Source of the DNA: Natrinema zhouii
GTDB lineage: Archaea > Halobacteriota > Halobacteria > Halobacteriales > Natrialbaceae
Assembly: GCF_013456555.2 (NCBI RefSeq)
Contig: NZ_CP059154.1
Coordinates: 1,426,001 to 1,490,000, forward strand
DNA: 64,000 nt
Direction: 5' to 3'
Position numbers and translations under genes: made by a program. Positions 52,344 to 62,344 of this stretch are shown here, one piece after another (the stretch's first letter is position 1; each line of letters opens with the position of its first letter). The notes under the pieces were generated by a model. The model worked only from the letters and a program-made list of their open reading frames with translations. It made no database searches and was not told where the DNA came from.

Positions 52344-53297
52344 CTATCGCGAAATCTCTTCGCCGCCCTCTTTGACGAGGCGCTCGACCTCGTCGGCGGT
52401 GACGAGCGCGACGTCGCCGGGGATCGTCCGCTTGAGCGCCGCCGTTGCTGCAGCGTACTCGAGGGCGGTCGGCACGTCGTCGCCCTCGAGCCGGCGGGCG
52501 ATGAAGGCACCCGTGAATGCGTCGCCGGTGCCGATCGGGTCGACGGTGTCGGTCTCGTAGGCGTCGTGGTCGTGGACGACGCTGTCGTGCCAGCCGACCG
52601 CGCCCTCCGCACCGCGGGTGACGACGACGGTCGTGAAGTCGTACTGGGAGCCGAGTTTGTGCGCGAGCTGGCGCGGGTCACCCTCGAATCCGAGGACGGT
52701 CCGCGCGTCTCGAGCGGCGATCACGAGGATGTCGATCCCCGGGAACAGCCGGGTCAGCGTCTCTCTGGCCTCGTCGGGCGACCAGAGCTTGCGCCGGTAG
52801 TTGAAGTCGAAGGCGGTCGACGTCCCGCCTTTGCGGGCCGCTTTGAGCAGGTTCAACGTCGTGTCTCGGAGCGTCGAGGAGAGCGCGGGCGTGATCCCGG
52901 TCGTGAAGAAGATCCGGGCGTCCTGAATCCGATCGATGTCGAATTCGCGGGCCTCCGCCGTCGCGATGGCGGTGTTTTCCCGGTCGTAGACTACGTTCGT
53001 TCCGCGCGGTTTGCCCGCTTGCTCGAGGTAGTAGGTCCCCTGCCGACCGCGGTGGCTCCAGACGACGTCCGTCTCGATTCCGTAACCGCTGAGTTCGTTG
53101 ACGACGCGGCGGCCGAGCGCCGTTTCGGGGACCTTCGAGAGCCAGGTCGCGTCGGCACCCAGCCGGTTGGCCGCGATGGCGACGTTGCTCTCGGCGCCGG
53201 CGGCGCGAACCTCGAACTCGTTTGCGTTCTCGAGGCGTTCGTTCCCCGGCGGCGACAGCCGGAGCATCGTTTCGCCGAACGTGACGATGTCGCTCAC
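52344..53297 (-). CDS. kdgK: 2-keto-3-deoxygluconate kinase (PfkB family sugar kinase)
   Basis: 317 residues from GTG 53297 (MSDIVTFGETMLRLSPP, the family opening). The N-terminal GxESNVAIA motif and C-terminal DPIGTGDAFTGAF, with catalytic Asp in GTGD, are intact. In haloarchaea this enzyme phosphorylates KDG in the semi-phosphorylative Entner-Doudoroff pathway. Upstream reading of the frame gives an Arg-rich shadow, so GTG is preferred. No other ED gene is in the window. Confidence 0.88.
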   Translation of the reverse strand: MSDIVTFGETMLRLSPPGNERLENANEFEVRAAGAESNVAIAANRLGADATWLSKVPETALGRRVVNELSGYGIETDVVWSHRGRQGTYYLEQAGKPRGTNVVYDRENTAIATAEAREFDIDRIQDARIFFTTGITPALSSTLRDTTLNLLKAARKGGTSTAFDFNYRRKLWSPDEARETLTRLFPGIDILVIAARDARTVLGFEGDPRQLAHKLGSQYDFTTVVVTRGAEGAVGWHDSVVHDHDAYETDTVDPIGTGDAFTGAFIARRLEGDDVPTALEYAAATAALKRTIPGDVALVTADEVERLVKEGGEEISR

Positions 53298-53671
53298 GGG
53301 TCGACCCTCCGGCTCGCACGGCCGCGAACGGCGGCGTGTCCCTCGGTCATACCCCAGCCAACGGACGGGGCGGATATAAGTTGTGGCGGTGTTCCGACGA
53401 TCGAAACCGTGTATTGCTCCCAGACGGACGCCCGACGTGCGGTGGCGCACTGTCCGCGAAGCACATCTAGTACGAGATCCTTGGTTCCACGCCAGATCGA
53501 CCGCCGAAACGGTCGGATTCCACTCAGTGAACGACGACTACTCGAGCCCCAATCGCGAACCGACCAGCCGGTTGATCCCCGAAGATCGAGAGCGAATCGG
53601 ACTGGGACTCGAGCGGACGGGTCCTACTGTGACGAAATAGATAAACAGTTGGATCTTCAATACTTTTCCAG
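53298..53671. other. Intergenic region without a recognised gene
   Basis: These 374 bases are divergent promoter space for kdgK and the small membrane protein. A box AATAGATAAA (53636-53645) lies ~31 bases before ATG 53672. I see no other feature. Confidence 0.5.
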
Positions 53672-53920
53672 ATGGTATCGTCAGAGGGGCTCAAAACGTG
53701 GTTCGACTACCAACTCCTCTTTGTGGGGATCGCTATCGCGTTCATGGTCGTCATCGTTGCGTGGAGCCGACTCGTGACGTATCTGGGGACGCTTCCGCTC
53801 GCGGACTCGGGCTTTGATCCCGCAGACCCGACGTTCGCGCTCGCGGTCACAGGGGGCGGTATTCTCGTGATTTTCCTGCTGGTCGTGCTGGTAGGACTGC
53901 TGAATCGAGAGCGGCAGTAA
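53672..53920 (+). CDS. Small two-helix membrane protein
   Basis: 82 residues. Hydrophobic helices are at ~13-31 and ~55-76 with a short acidic loop between, and a basic end LLNRERQ. It ends 16 bases before the convergent rtcA stop. No family recognised; its TATA-like box supports the start at ATG 53672. Confidence 0.75.
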   Translation: MVSSEGLKTWFDYQLLFVGIAIAFMVVIVAWSRLVTYLGTLPLADSGFDPADPTFALAVTGGGILVIFLLVVLVGLLNRERQ

Positions 53921-53936
53921 ATCCAGAAGCAACGAA

Positions 53937-55013
53937 CTACTGACCTACGTCCAGCGACGGCGCGACCGACACCACCGTCGTCTCAGCTTCCCGCTCGAGC
54001 CCCACGTCGACCCCGAACGCCTCGAGCAGGTCACACCGCGTCTCGACGTGGTCAGTGACCGCGGGCACGCGCACTCGGCCGCCTGCGAGCGCGAGAAAGA
54101 CGAGTAGTTGGTCGGCCATGTGCCGGTCGACCGGCGCGGAGCCCTCGAGAAACCGATTCGCCGCGTCGGCAGCGTCTTCGCCGACGCGCTCGGCCGGTTT
54201 GCCGCGCTCGCCGAGGGCCGAAAAGCCGGCAACACCGGTCCCGTGATCGACGCGGAGGACCAGCGCGGAGCCGGGCGAGGGACTCGCCGCGGTCGTCTCG
54301 CAGCGCTCCGTGAGTTCGAGGTCGGGATCTCGTTCCAGTCGCTCGAGCGCTCCCTCGGCCTGCCGGTAGGCCACGTCGCGGTCCGCAAGCGATTCCGACT
54401 CGGTCGAGTAGAGGCGAAGCCCCTCGAGCGAGCCCCGCTCGAGGAGGTCGATCCGCTCGAGGCTCGAGGGCGCGAGCCGGAGCGTTACTTCGCCGCCACC
54501 GTCGGGATAGAACCCCCGACGGTCGACTTCGCAGGTGGCCTCGAGGCCGAACCGCCGACACAGCGGCAGTGTCACGTATCGGAGGTAATCCAGCGGCGGC
54601 GACCACGCCACGTCCGTCCCGCCGGTGACCGTCACCGACAGCGGCGACTCGAGGATCGTCGCCAGCGGCAACAGGGCGTTGCACAGCAGTGTGGCGCTGC
54701 CCGCGGTGCCGATATCGACGGCGTAGCTGCCGCCCTCGAGTCGCTGGCGGCCCGCTGGATCGGTCCCGCCTTCGAGTCCCGGCTCGAACTCGATCGTCTC
54801 CGCGCCGTGCTCGTTGCCGGACACGTCGGCATCACACAGTTCGGCCATCGTCTCGAGCACCGCCAGATGCTGGTGGCCCAATCCGGGCGTCGACCGGTCG
54901 CCGCGGACGTGCTCGAGGCGGACCGGCTCGTTCTCGAGGACCGACACCGCGAGCGCCGTTCGGAGGAACTGGCCGCCGGCGCTCGAGCCGTCGAGTTCGA
55001 GAGGGGTCGTCAT
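53937..55013 (-). CDS. rtcA: RNA 3'-terminal phosphate cyclase
   Basis: 358 residues. The family signature RRGFYPDGGGEVTL and the N-terminal GSSAGGQFLRTALAVS are intact; the catalytic His is in the PVDRHMADQLL region near 305. It converts RNA 3'-phosphate to 2',3'-cyclic phosphate using ATP. Single gene of normal length; an unannotated 360-bp gap separates it from mutL. Confidence 0.93.
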   Translation of the reverse strand: MTTPLELDGSSAGGQFLRTALAVSVLENEPVRLEHVRGDRSTPGLGHQHLAVLETMAELCDADVSGNEHGAETIEFEPGLEGGTDPAGRQRLEGGSYAVDIGTAGSATLLCNALLPLATILESPLSVTVTGGTDVAWSPPLDYLRYVTLPLCRRFGLEATCEVDRRGFYPDGGGEVTLRLAPSSLERIDLLERGSLEGLRLYSTESESLADRDVAYRQAEGALERLERDPDLELTERCETTAASPSPGSALVLRVDHGTGVAGFSALGERGKPAERVGEDAADAANRFLEGSAPVDRHMADQLLVFLALAGGRVRVPAVTDHVETRCDLLEAFGVDVGLEREAETTVVSVAPSLDVGQ

Positions 55014-55373
55014 GGGGTGGGGTAGTGCCTCGAGTCACCTACCAGTGCCGACGTGGGACCGTATCGACGGCATCGGTTCGGCTGCGACGTGACAAACGTA
55101 TCGTTCAATAGACGTGTTCGTCGAGTGGAACATTCAGGCGAGAGTAGATGCAATGAAATGTTCTGCTATCGTGGCAACAGGGAATCGCCACGTCCTCCCC
55201 AGCCGATTCGCTCACTCCCCGCGGTCGTTCGCTCATCCCTCGCACGAAGTCATCGGCCGACCTCGCTCTCGCTCGGCCGGCCGACAGCGTGCGCCACCGC
55301 GACCGGTTGGCTGGGTCGGAACGGCACGTATACTCCCCGCTACTGCTCGTCCGAAACCCGACTCGAGCGAAAT
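55014..55373. other. Intergenic region without a recognised gene
   Basis: 360 bases between the rtcA start and the mutL stop. It should hold the rtcA promoter on the minus strand, but I see no convincing TATA box. Frames crossing it have no coding character. Confidence 0.4.
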
Positions 55374-57608
55374 CTACCCGCCGTGGCCGGGATAATCCCG
55401 CTCGAACCGGTCCTCGATCTCCGCCTCGTCGAACTGGACGATCACCGGTCGGCCGTGCGGACAGGCGTAGGGGTTCTCGCAGTCGTCGAGGGCTGCCAGC
55501 AGGTCGACGACCGATCCCTCGGTTAGCGATGTGTTCCCCGTGATCGACGGATAACAGGCCAGATCGCCGAGGAACTCGTCGGCTAACGCGTCGACCGTCT
55601 CGGCACCCGCCTCGCGGTCGCCCGCGACGAACGACGCGAGGACGTCCCGCAGCCGATCGGGCTCAAGGGCCTTCTCGAGCACCGCGGGCACGGTCGTCAC
55701 GGCGACCGTCCGGTCGCCGATCCGATCGGCGTAGAAGCCCAGCCGCGAGAGCGCCTCGCGGTAGTGCTCGAAGGCTTCCGCCTCCGCCGCGGTCAACTCG
55801 AGTTCGACGGGTTCTGCGAGCGCCTGCGCGGTCGGATCGTCGGCGAAGGCCGCCTGCAAGCACTCGTAATTGACGCGCTCGTCGGCCGCGTGCTGGTCGA
55901 TCAGGACGAGCCCGTCGGGCGTCTCGCAGACCAGATAGGTGTCGCGGAGCTGGCCGAGCACCCGCAGCGACGGCAGCGAGTCGAACTCGGCTCGCTCGTC
56001 CGCCGCGACCTCGCCGGTCAGCGTCCGCTGGTCGGTGGCGGCGTCGAACTTGCGCGCTGCGTCGGAATCGGTGCCGCGATCTCGATCCGCTGTGGAGCCG
56101 TGACCCTGATCCGAATTCGGCCGGCTCGAGCCGGAATCCGGTTTCGTCGAACCGGACCCCGTTTTCGCCAAGTCGGACGTGGCACTCCCGCCCGCGTCGG
56201 AAACTGGGTCCGCGCTCGTCTCCGTCGGGTTTGTCGCTATGTCCGCCGAGTTACTCGAGTGCGACTGCGCCTGCGGCGCGTCGACGGCGACATCGACGTC
56301 CGAATCGCTCGAGTCGGTCCCCGAACCGGCCCTCGCGGAACCGTCAGCCGACGATGCGTCGTCCGTTTCGGAGTTCGGATTCGAGGCTGCGGATTGACTC
56401 CCGCCGTCGTCCGATTCCGCTGCAGTCGACGCGGTCTCGGCACTGCGCTCGAGCGTTGTCGACTCGGTAGCAGACGTGCCGGACTCGGCAGCGCGATCAC
56501 TGCCGGGATCGACTCGCGCCTCGCCGGGTGCCGACCGGCCGCGAGGTGCGCCGGATCGGAGGAGACCGTGCTCGAGCAAGGCACTCTCCACGGCGGCGTC
56601 GACCTGCCGGCGGACCGCGTCGTCGTCGTCGAAGCGCACCTCCCGCTTTCTGGGGTGGACGTTCACGTCGACCGCACCGCCGGGAACCTCGAGGAAGAGC
56701 GTGACGAAGGGGTAGCGGTCGCCGCCCAGTTGCGTGCCGTAGGCGCCCATGATCCCCTCGCGGACGGCGTCGGCGGTCACGGCACGACCGTTGACGTACG
56801 TCGCGAGGTAGTCCCGACTCGAGCGGTTCGTTTCGGGATGGGAGACGAGGCCGGAAACGGACTCGAGCGGACCTGGCGGGAGTTCGTCGCCGTCGGCGTC
56901 GACGGGGATCATCGCAGCAGCCACCTCGCGGCCGTAGACGGAGAGAACTGCAGCCTGCAGGTCTCCCTGCCCGGTCGTCGAGAACACCTCGCGGCCGTCG
57001 TGGGTCAGCGTGACCGCCACGTCCGGATTCGCGAGCGCGTAGCGCGTCACGACGCGGTTGACGTGGGCGAACTCCGTCGCCGTCGTCTTGAGGAACTTTC
57101 TCCGGGCGGGCGTATTGTAAAAGAGGTCGTCGACCTCGACGGTCGTTCCCTCGGGACAGCCCGTCGGCTCGACGCTGGTCACGTCGCCGCCCTCGTAGAC
57201 GAGTTCCGTCCCCGCGCCGTCCGCGCCGCGGGGTCGCGAGCGGATGGTCAGCCGCGACACCGAGCCGATGGTGTGCAGGGCCTCGCCCCTGAATCCCAGC
57301 GTGGCGACGCCGGACTCGAGGTCCTCGAGCCCGTCGATCTTGCTCGTCGTGTGCTCGCGGACGGCCGCGCGGACGTCCGCCTCGGACATCCCCCGTCCGT
57401 CGTCGGCGACGCGAATTAGTTCGGTACCGCCCTCCTCGACGGTGATATCGACGCTGTTCGCGTCGGCGTCGAGACTGTTCTCGACGAGTTCCTTGACGGC
57501 GCTGGCGGGGCGTTCGACGACCTCGCCGGCGGCGATTCGGGCGACGGTGTCCTCGTCTAACTGGTGGATGTCCGTCTCGGTTCGGGATCGTGTGCTCTCG
57601 TCACTCAT
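55374..57608 (-). CDS. mutL: DNA mismatch repair protein MutL
   Basis: 744 residues. The GHKL ATPase part has LVENSLDADA, DDGRGM and GFRGEAL. A linker of ~170 residues (~355-520) is low-complexity Ser/Asp/Glu/Thr. The C-terminal domain has DQHAADERVNYE, an exact match to the DQHA(x)2E(x)4E endonuclease motif, and CPHGRP. So this MutL should nick DNA itself, as in organisms without MutH. mutS is 1.6 kb away on the same strand, with two unrelated genes of the opposite strand in between. Confidence 0.95.
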   Translation of the reverse strand: MSDESTRSRTETDIHQLDEDTVARIAAGEVVERPASAVKELVENSLDADANSVDITVEEGGTELIRVADDGRGMSEADVRAAVREHTTSKIDGLEDLESGVATLGFRGEALHTIGSVSRLTIRSRPRGADGAGTELVYEGGDVTSVEPTGCPEGTTVEVDDLFYNTPARRKFLKTTATEFAHVNRVVTRYALANPDVAVTLTHDGREVFSTTGQGDLQAAVLSVYGREVAAAMIPVDADGDELPPGPLESVSGLVSHPETNRSSRDYLATYVNGRAVTADAVREGIMGAYGTQLGGDRYPFVTLFLEVPGGAVDVNVHPRKREVRFDDDDAVRRQVDAAVESALLEHGLLRSGAPRGRSAPGEARVDPGSDRAAESGTSATESTTLERSAETASTAAESDDGGSQSAASNPNSETDDASSADGSARAGSGTDSSDSDVDVAVDAPQAQSHSSNSADIATNPTETSADPVSDAGGSATSDLAKTGSGSTKPDSGSSRPNSDQGHGSTADRDRGTDSDAARKFDAATDQRTLTGEVAADERAEFDSLPSLRVLGQLRDTYLVCETPDGLVLIDQHAADERVNYECLQAAFADDPTAQALAEPVELELTAAEAEAFEHYREALSRLGFYADRIGDRTVAVTTVPAVLEKALEPDRLRDVLASFVAGDREAGAETVDALADEFLGDLACYPSITGNTSLTEGSVVDLLAALDDCENPYACPHGRPVIVQFDEAEIEDRFERDYPGHGG

Positions 57609-57902
57609 GATGATGTGGCGTCGGCACGGCGAGCAGTTCCGACGCGCCTGCTGTGGCTGAATACAGGTACGGAATGGGGCTGGTTAGGTCTTACGTCCCG
57701 CTGAGCGCCGTCGGGCTGTCAGGGGCCAGTGCACCGATATTCGGACGTGGTATCCGGTACTCGAGCGGATCGTCGCCAGTACTCGTTTCGGGCCGACACT
57801 GGTCGCGTCACCGGTGCTCGTTTCGAGCCGGCACTCGTCGCGCCGTCGGCGGATGGCGAGTGCCTGCGCCGTCCTTTTCGTGACCGCAGTCCTCCGTTCG
57901 GT

Positions 57903-58733
57903 ATGGACCTGCGACGGATTCGATCCGTCGCTCGAGACGTGATCGCAGTGGTTCGCGAGCACAATGTGACGTTCATGGCGGGGAGCATCGCCCACGCCGC
58001 GTTCCTCTCCTTGCTGCCGCTCTTGCTCCTGTTGTTGATCGTCACCGGTGCGGTCGGCAACGAGTACCTGACCGAGCAGATCGTCTCGGTGGCTCGAGAC
58101 CACCTCAGCCCCGCCGGCCAAGGGCTGGTGTATGAGGCGCTGACGCACGCGTCCGAGCGCGCCGGGGCGTCGCTCATCGGGATCGTCTCGCTTCTGTGGG
58201 GCATGTTTCGCATCTTCCGAGGGTTGACCACCGCGTTCGACGAGCTGTACGAGGACGGGGAGAGCTCACTCCGCGGGACCCTCATCGACGGCCTCGTCGT
58301 CTTCGTCGTCATCCTGATCGCGACCGTCGGGGTCGGGATCTCGACCGCGATACTGGCAACGGTCGATCATCCCGTCGTCGTCGCGCTGACCCCGCTCGTG
58401 CTGTTCTTCGGGTTAGCCGTCGCGTTCTTTCCAGTCTACTACGTCTTCCCGGAGCCGGACGTTTCGGTGCGCGAGGCCCTGCCCGGGACCGTCATCGCCG
58501 CTGCCGGCTGGGTCGTCCTCGAGGCGCTGTTCGGAATCTACGCGGACCTCGTGAACACCGTCGGAACCTACGACACGTTCGGTGCGATCATTCTCTTGCT
58601 CGTCTGGCTCTACGGCACCGCGTTCGTCCTGCTGGTCGGCGCGTCGGTGAACGTCGTGATCGGCGAGTACCACCCAGAGGGTAGCGCCGGTCCCAGCGAC
58701 GGACGGGACGCGACCGGCTCCGTCCGCGGGTAG
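57903..58733 (+). CDS. YihY/BrkB-family inner membrane protein
   Basis: 276 residues from ATG 57903; the upstream part of the frame overlaps intergenic DNA. Six hydrophobic segments with the family pattern: VTFMAGSIAHAAFLSLLPLL at the first helix, and WLYGTAFVLLVGASVN in the last. Once annotated as RNase BN, the family is now regarded as a membrane protein of unknown function. A short polar tail follows. Confidence 0.88.
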   Translation: MDLRRIRSVARDVIAVVREHNVTFMAGSIAHAAFLSLLPLLLLLLIVTGAVGNEYLTEQIVSVARDHLSPAGQGLVYEALTHASERAGASLIGIVSLLWGMFRIFRGLTTAFDELYEDGESSLRGTLIDGLVVFVVILIATVGVGISTAILATVDHPVVVALTPLVLFFGLAVAFFPVYYVFPEPDVSVREALPGTVIAAAGWVVLEALFGIYADLVNTVGTYDTFGAIILLLVWLYGTAFVLLVGASVNVVIGEYHPEGSAGPSDGRDATGSVRG

Positions 58734-58856
58734 CCGGCACGAGAGAAGCGATACTCGCACCACGCTCCGCATGTCTTTCGATCGGAGAGTGGATCTGCGA
58801 CGGTTCGGTGCATAACGGAATCTATAGCCGGCCTGCGCCGATACCTCGGAGTGAAA

Positions 58857-59180
58857 ATGTCGTGGTATCTCCTGTTCGTCGCGGGCCTGTTCGAAATCTG
58901 CTGGGCGATCGGCCTCCAGTACTCCGACGGGCTCTCGAAACCGGTTCCGACGGTCGCCACAGTCGTCGCCCTCGGTATCAGTATGGTGTTACTGGCGCGA
59001 GCCATCGAAGACCTTCCCGTGGGCACGGCCTACGCGGTCTGGACCGGTATCGGAGCCGTCGGAACGGCCTCGCTCGGAATCGTCCTGTTCGACGAGCCGG
59101 CCACCCTCGCTCGGGTCGCGTTCATCGGCGTCATCGTCGTCGGTATCGTCGGCCTCCACCTCGTCTCCGGCGGCCACTAA
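58857..59180 (+). CDS. SMR-family exporter, SugE/Gdx-like
   Basis: 107 residues from ATG 58857; a GTG six bases earlier is possible. Four helices; opening MSWYLLFVAGLFEICWAIGL is close to SugE/Gdx, with Glu13 as the essential carboxylate followed by CWAIGLQYSDG. Gdx proteins export guanidinium. No guanidine riboswitch was seen, and in archaea none is expected. It lies convergent to mutS. Confidence 0.9.
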   Translation: MSWYLLFVAGLFEICWAIGLQYSDGLSKPVPTVATVVALGISMVLLARAIEDLPVGTAYAVWTGIGAVGTASLGIVLFDEPATLARVAFIGVIVVGIVGLHLVSGGH

Positions 59181-59243
59181 CCAGAAGCCGCTCGCTGCCT
59201 TCGATCCGATCATCGGACACGCGCGCACTGGGTGTTTTCCCGC

Positions 59244-61964
59244 TCACTCCTCGAGTCGCTCCTGTAGCTCCTGGACTTTCGAGACGAGTTCGATCGGCGG
59301 CGTCGTGTTCACGTCGATCGACTCGAGGTCCTCGAGGACGGCCTCGGTGTCGGGATCGATCGGGCTGGTATCGGATTCGGCATCTGTCGGTTGCGTGTCG
59401 GAATCGGCCCCCATCGGACCGCCATCAGTGGACGCCGCGTGGGCTTGAGACTGCCCGGTCGCCTGCGTTTGCATCGTCCCGCTTCCCAGATCGAAGACGG
59501 CCTGCACGGGCTCGCTCGAGGAACCGCCTTTGGCCTCGATGGCCTTCTCCTCGCGCAGCCGATCGAGGACGTCTCGCGAGCGGTCGACGACCGGTTCGGG
59601 AACGCCGGCGAGGTCGGCGACGTGGACGCCGTACGAGCGGTCGGTCGGCCCGTCTCGAACGGTGCGAAGGAACGTCACCTCGCCGTCCCGCTCGTCCGCC
59701 GCGACGTGGACGTTGGCGACGCGAGGGAGATTCTCTGCGAGCCCGGTCAGTTCGTGGTAGTGGGTCGCGAAGAGCGTCTTCGCCTTGACCTCGTTGTGCA
59801 GATACTCCGTCGCGGCCCACGCGATCGAGATGCCGTCGTAGGTCGCGGTTCCCCGCCCGACCTCGTCCAAAATGACCAGCGACTCCTCGGTCGCCGTGTG
59901 GAGGATGTTCGAGAGCTCGCTCATCTCGACCATGAACGTCGAGCGGCCCTGCGCGAGTTCGTCCAGCGCGCCGACGCGGGTGAAGATGCCGTCGACCAGG
60001 CCGATATCGGCCTCCTTCGCCGGGACGAAGCTTCCGATCTGGGCCAGCAGGACGATACAGGCGACCTGTCGCATGTACGTTGACTTGCCGGACATGTTGG
60101 GTCCGGTCACCACGAGGAAGCCGCGATCCTCGTCCAGCCGCACGTCGTTGGGAACGAACTCCGTCGTCTGCTCGACGACCGGATGGCGGCCCTGCTCGAG
60201 CGCGAGTCGGTCGCCCTGATGCAGGTCGGGCTGAACCCACCGGTTCTCGGCCGCGTGGGTCGCCAGACTCGCGAGCGCGTCGACCGTCGCCAGCGCTCGC
60301 CCGACGTCCTGCAGCAGTTCGGCCCGCGCCGCGACCTCGTCGCGGAGTTCCTCGAAGAGTTCGTACTCGAGGTCGCCGCGTCGCTCCTCGAGCCGAAGGA
60401 TCTCGCGTTCCTTCTCCTCGAGTTCGTCGGTCGTAAAGCGCTTCGAGTTCTTCAGCGTCTTGAGCTCCTCGTAGTGGTCGGGGACGCCGTCGGCGGCGGA
60501 CTTGCCGACCTGGATGTAGTAGCCGTCGGTCTTGTTCCGGTCGACGGTGACGTGCGAGAGGCCGTACTGACCCTTCTCGCGGTCGGCGAGCGTGTCGAGC
60601 CACTCCTTGATCGCCTCGTGGCGGTCGATCACCTCGTCGAGGTCGTCGTCGTATCCCCGCTGGAGGAGTTCCCCCTGCGTCACCGTCGACGGCGGCTCGT
60701 CGGCGATGGCCTCCGCGAGCGTCTCCCGAAGTTCCCGCGCAGCGTCCCGATCCGGCCGATCAACGATCTCCGAGAGGGGAGAGTCGGCGAGGTCCGGATT
60801 CGACGCGATGGCGTCGGCCAGCGCCGGGAGAACCGCGAGCGTCTCCTGAACCGCGAGCAGGTCCCGCGCGTCCGCGCTGCCGTGAGTGGCCTTCGAGGCG
60901 AGGCGCGCCAGATCGTAGGCCTCGCCGAGCGCGTCCTGCAGTTCGTCGCGGGCGAGCGCCGCCGTCGAGAGCGCGGCAACGCTTTCCTGTCGTTCCTCGA
61001 GGGTCGCGAGCGAGCGCCGGGGTCGCTGGAGCCACTCCTTCAACAGGCGACCGCCGGCGCTGGTCCGCGTGTGATCGATCGTCGCGAACAGCGACCCGTC
61101 GCGCTCGCCCTGCATGGTCTCGGTGAGCTCGAGGTTGCGCTGGGTGGTCGCGTCCAGCGTGACGTGATCGTCGCCGTGGTGGGCCTGAATGCGAGTCATC
61201 GAGGCGAGCACGCCCGCGCCGGTCTCCTCGACGTAGGACAGGATCGCGCCCGCGGCCGCGAGCGTCGGCTCACCGACTGACAGTCGATCGACCGTCTCCG
61301 TACCGAACTGTTCGCGAACCGTGTGGCTGGCGCGCTTCGGGGCGAACGCCTCTGTTTCGTGGAGCGTGAGTGTCGTGTCGGTCCGCTCGCGGACGGTATT
61401 CAACAACTCGTCGTCGGTCCGTACGCCCGGTCCCGGCAGGATTTCGACCGGATCGAACCGGTACAGTTCCGTCAGCGCGTCGTCCGCGTCCGCGGCGTCC
61501 GCAACGAGAAACCGGCCGGTCGTCACGTCCGCGAACGCGAGGCCGTACGCGTTCTCGCTTCCGCTCCCGCTCGAGCCACCGGCGCTCCCGCCGTCGACGA
61601 CCGCCGCGAGATACTGGGCGTCGGCGTCGCTGGTCTCGAGTAAGGTGCCGGGCGTCACGACGCGGACGATCTCCCGTGCGTGGCCGGAGTCGGTCTCGTA
61701 CTGGTCGGCGACGGCGACGCGGTAGCCGCGTTCGACTAAAGCCTTGAGATAGGGCGTGAGATCGTCGACCGGTACGCCGGCCATGGGATAAGACGACCCG
61801 TGCGAGGATTTCTGGGAGACTTTGAGATCGAGTTCCTCGCTGACTGTCTCCGCGTCTTCGCCGAAAAATTCGTAGAAATCACCGCACTGCATCGCCACTA
61901 ATTCGGCGTCGGTTTCCTCTTTGAGGGAGAAGAACTCCCCGACGATCCCCGTCGCCTCGGTCAT
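59244..61964 (-). CDS. mutS: DNA mismatch repair protein MutS
   Basis: 906 residues. The mismatch-binding F-x-E appears in MQCGDFYEFFGED (~25-37). The ATPase has TGPNMSGKSTYMRQ, FMVEMSELSNIL and DEVGRGTATYDG. A ~100-residue C-terminal extension is low-complexity (Gln/Ser/Asp/Thr) before a final helix with LVSKVQELQERLEE, probably the dimer or tetramer element. It starts repair with MutL. ATG 61964 is the start. Confidence 0.95.
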   Translation of the reverse strand: MTEATGIVGEFFSLKEETDAELVAMQCGDFYEFFGEDAETVSEELDLKVSQKSSHGSSYPMAGVPVDDLTPYLKALVERGYRVAVADQYETDSGHAREIVRVVTPGTLLETSDADAQYLAAVVDGGSAGGSSGSGSENAYGLAFADVTTGRFLVADAADADDALTELYRFDPVEILPGPGVRTDDELLNTVRERTDTTLTLHETEAFAPKRASHTVREQFGTETVDRLSVGEPTLAAAGAILSYVEETGAGVLASMTRIQAHHGDDHVTLDATTQRNLELTETMQGERDGSLFATIDHTRTSAGGRLLKEWLQRPRRSLATLEERQESVAALSTAALARDELQDALGEAYDLARLASKATHGSADARDLLAVQETLAVLPALADAIASNPDLADSPLSEIVDRPDRDAARELRETLAEAIADEPPSTVTQGELLQRGYDDDLDEVIDRHEAIKEWLDTLADREKGQYGLSHVTVDRNKTDGYYIQVGKSAADGVPDHYEELKTLKNSKRFTTDELEEKEREILRLEERRGDLEYELFEELRDEVAARAELLQDVGRALATVDALASLATHAAENRWVQPDLHQGDRLALEQGRHPVVEQTTEFVPNDVRLDEDRGFLVVTGPNMSGKSTYMRQVACIVLLAQIGSFVPAKEADIGLVDGIFTRVGALDELAQGRSTFMVEMSELSNILHTATEESLVILDEVGRGTATYDGISIAWAATEYLHNEVKAKTLFATHYHELTGLAENLPRVANVHVAADERDGEVTFLRTVRDGPTDRSYGVHVADLAGVPEPVVDRSRDVLDRLREEKAIEAKGGSSSEPVQAVFDLGSGTMQTQATGQSQAHAASTDGGPMGADSDTQPTDAESDTSPIDPDTEAVLEDLESIDVNTTPPIELVSKVQELQERLEE

Positions 61965-62158
61965 ATCCGGAGACTATCCTTCCACCGCAAAAACCCTGCG
62001 GGATCCGCGGTGAAAGTGATCGACTCGTCGCTCGAGCGTGTGAAGCCGTGTTCGACGCAGTTTCGCTCACCAGCGGGACGCCATTTCAGTTTCACTGCGG
62101 TTGGATCGGGTATATGTCGATTCATCCGCTACGACTGGAGTAGCGCGACACCGATCTC

Positions 62159-62311
62159 ATGATACTCGGATGCTTCAATCAGCTGGCGTCTTTGGTTACA
62201 GGGACGGATATCATCTACGAGTGCCGACACTGCGGGGTCAGCGTCGACGAACAGACCCTCACCTGCCCGGAATGCGGATCGGAAGAGATCGCTCAGTATC
62301 CGCTCTCCTGA
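62159..62311 (+). CDS. 50-residue zinc-ribbon microprotein
   Basis: ATG 62159 to TGA 62311 encodes 50 residues. Two CxxC pairs, CRHC (22-25) and CPEC (36-39), make a rubredoxin-like zinc knuckle, the pattern of haloarchaeal zinc-finger micro-proteins. An N-terminal hydrophobic part (1-19) precedes them. There is a further TATAT stretch at 62111-62115 upstream. Function unknown. Confidence 0.65.
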   Translation: MILGCFNQLASLVTGTDIIYECRHCGVSVDEQTLTCPECGSEEIAQYPLS

Positions 62312-62344
62312 ACCCATCGGTGCTGAGCCCCGCCAGATCCCCAG

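Noticed and set aside
55053..55526. 157-codon plus-strand ORF between rtcA and mutL
   Set aside because: Overlaps the conserved MutL C-terminus in antisense; no domain or promoter supports it.
58857..59180. Guanidine riboswitch before the SugE-like gene
   Set aside because: The upstream ~120 bases show no conserved guanidine-riboswitch hairpin pattern, and such riboswitches are not expected in haloarchaea.
60183..61280. 365-codon plus-strand ORF inside mutS
   Set aside because: Antisense shadow; the minus strand encodes an intact MutS with all ATPase motifs.
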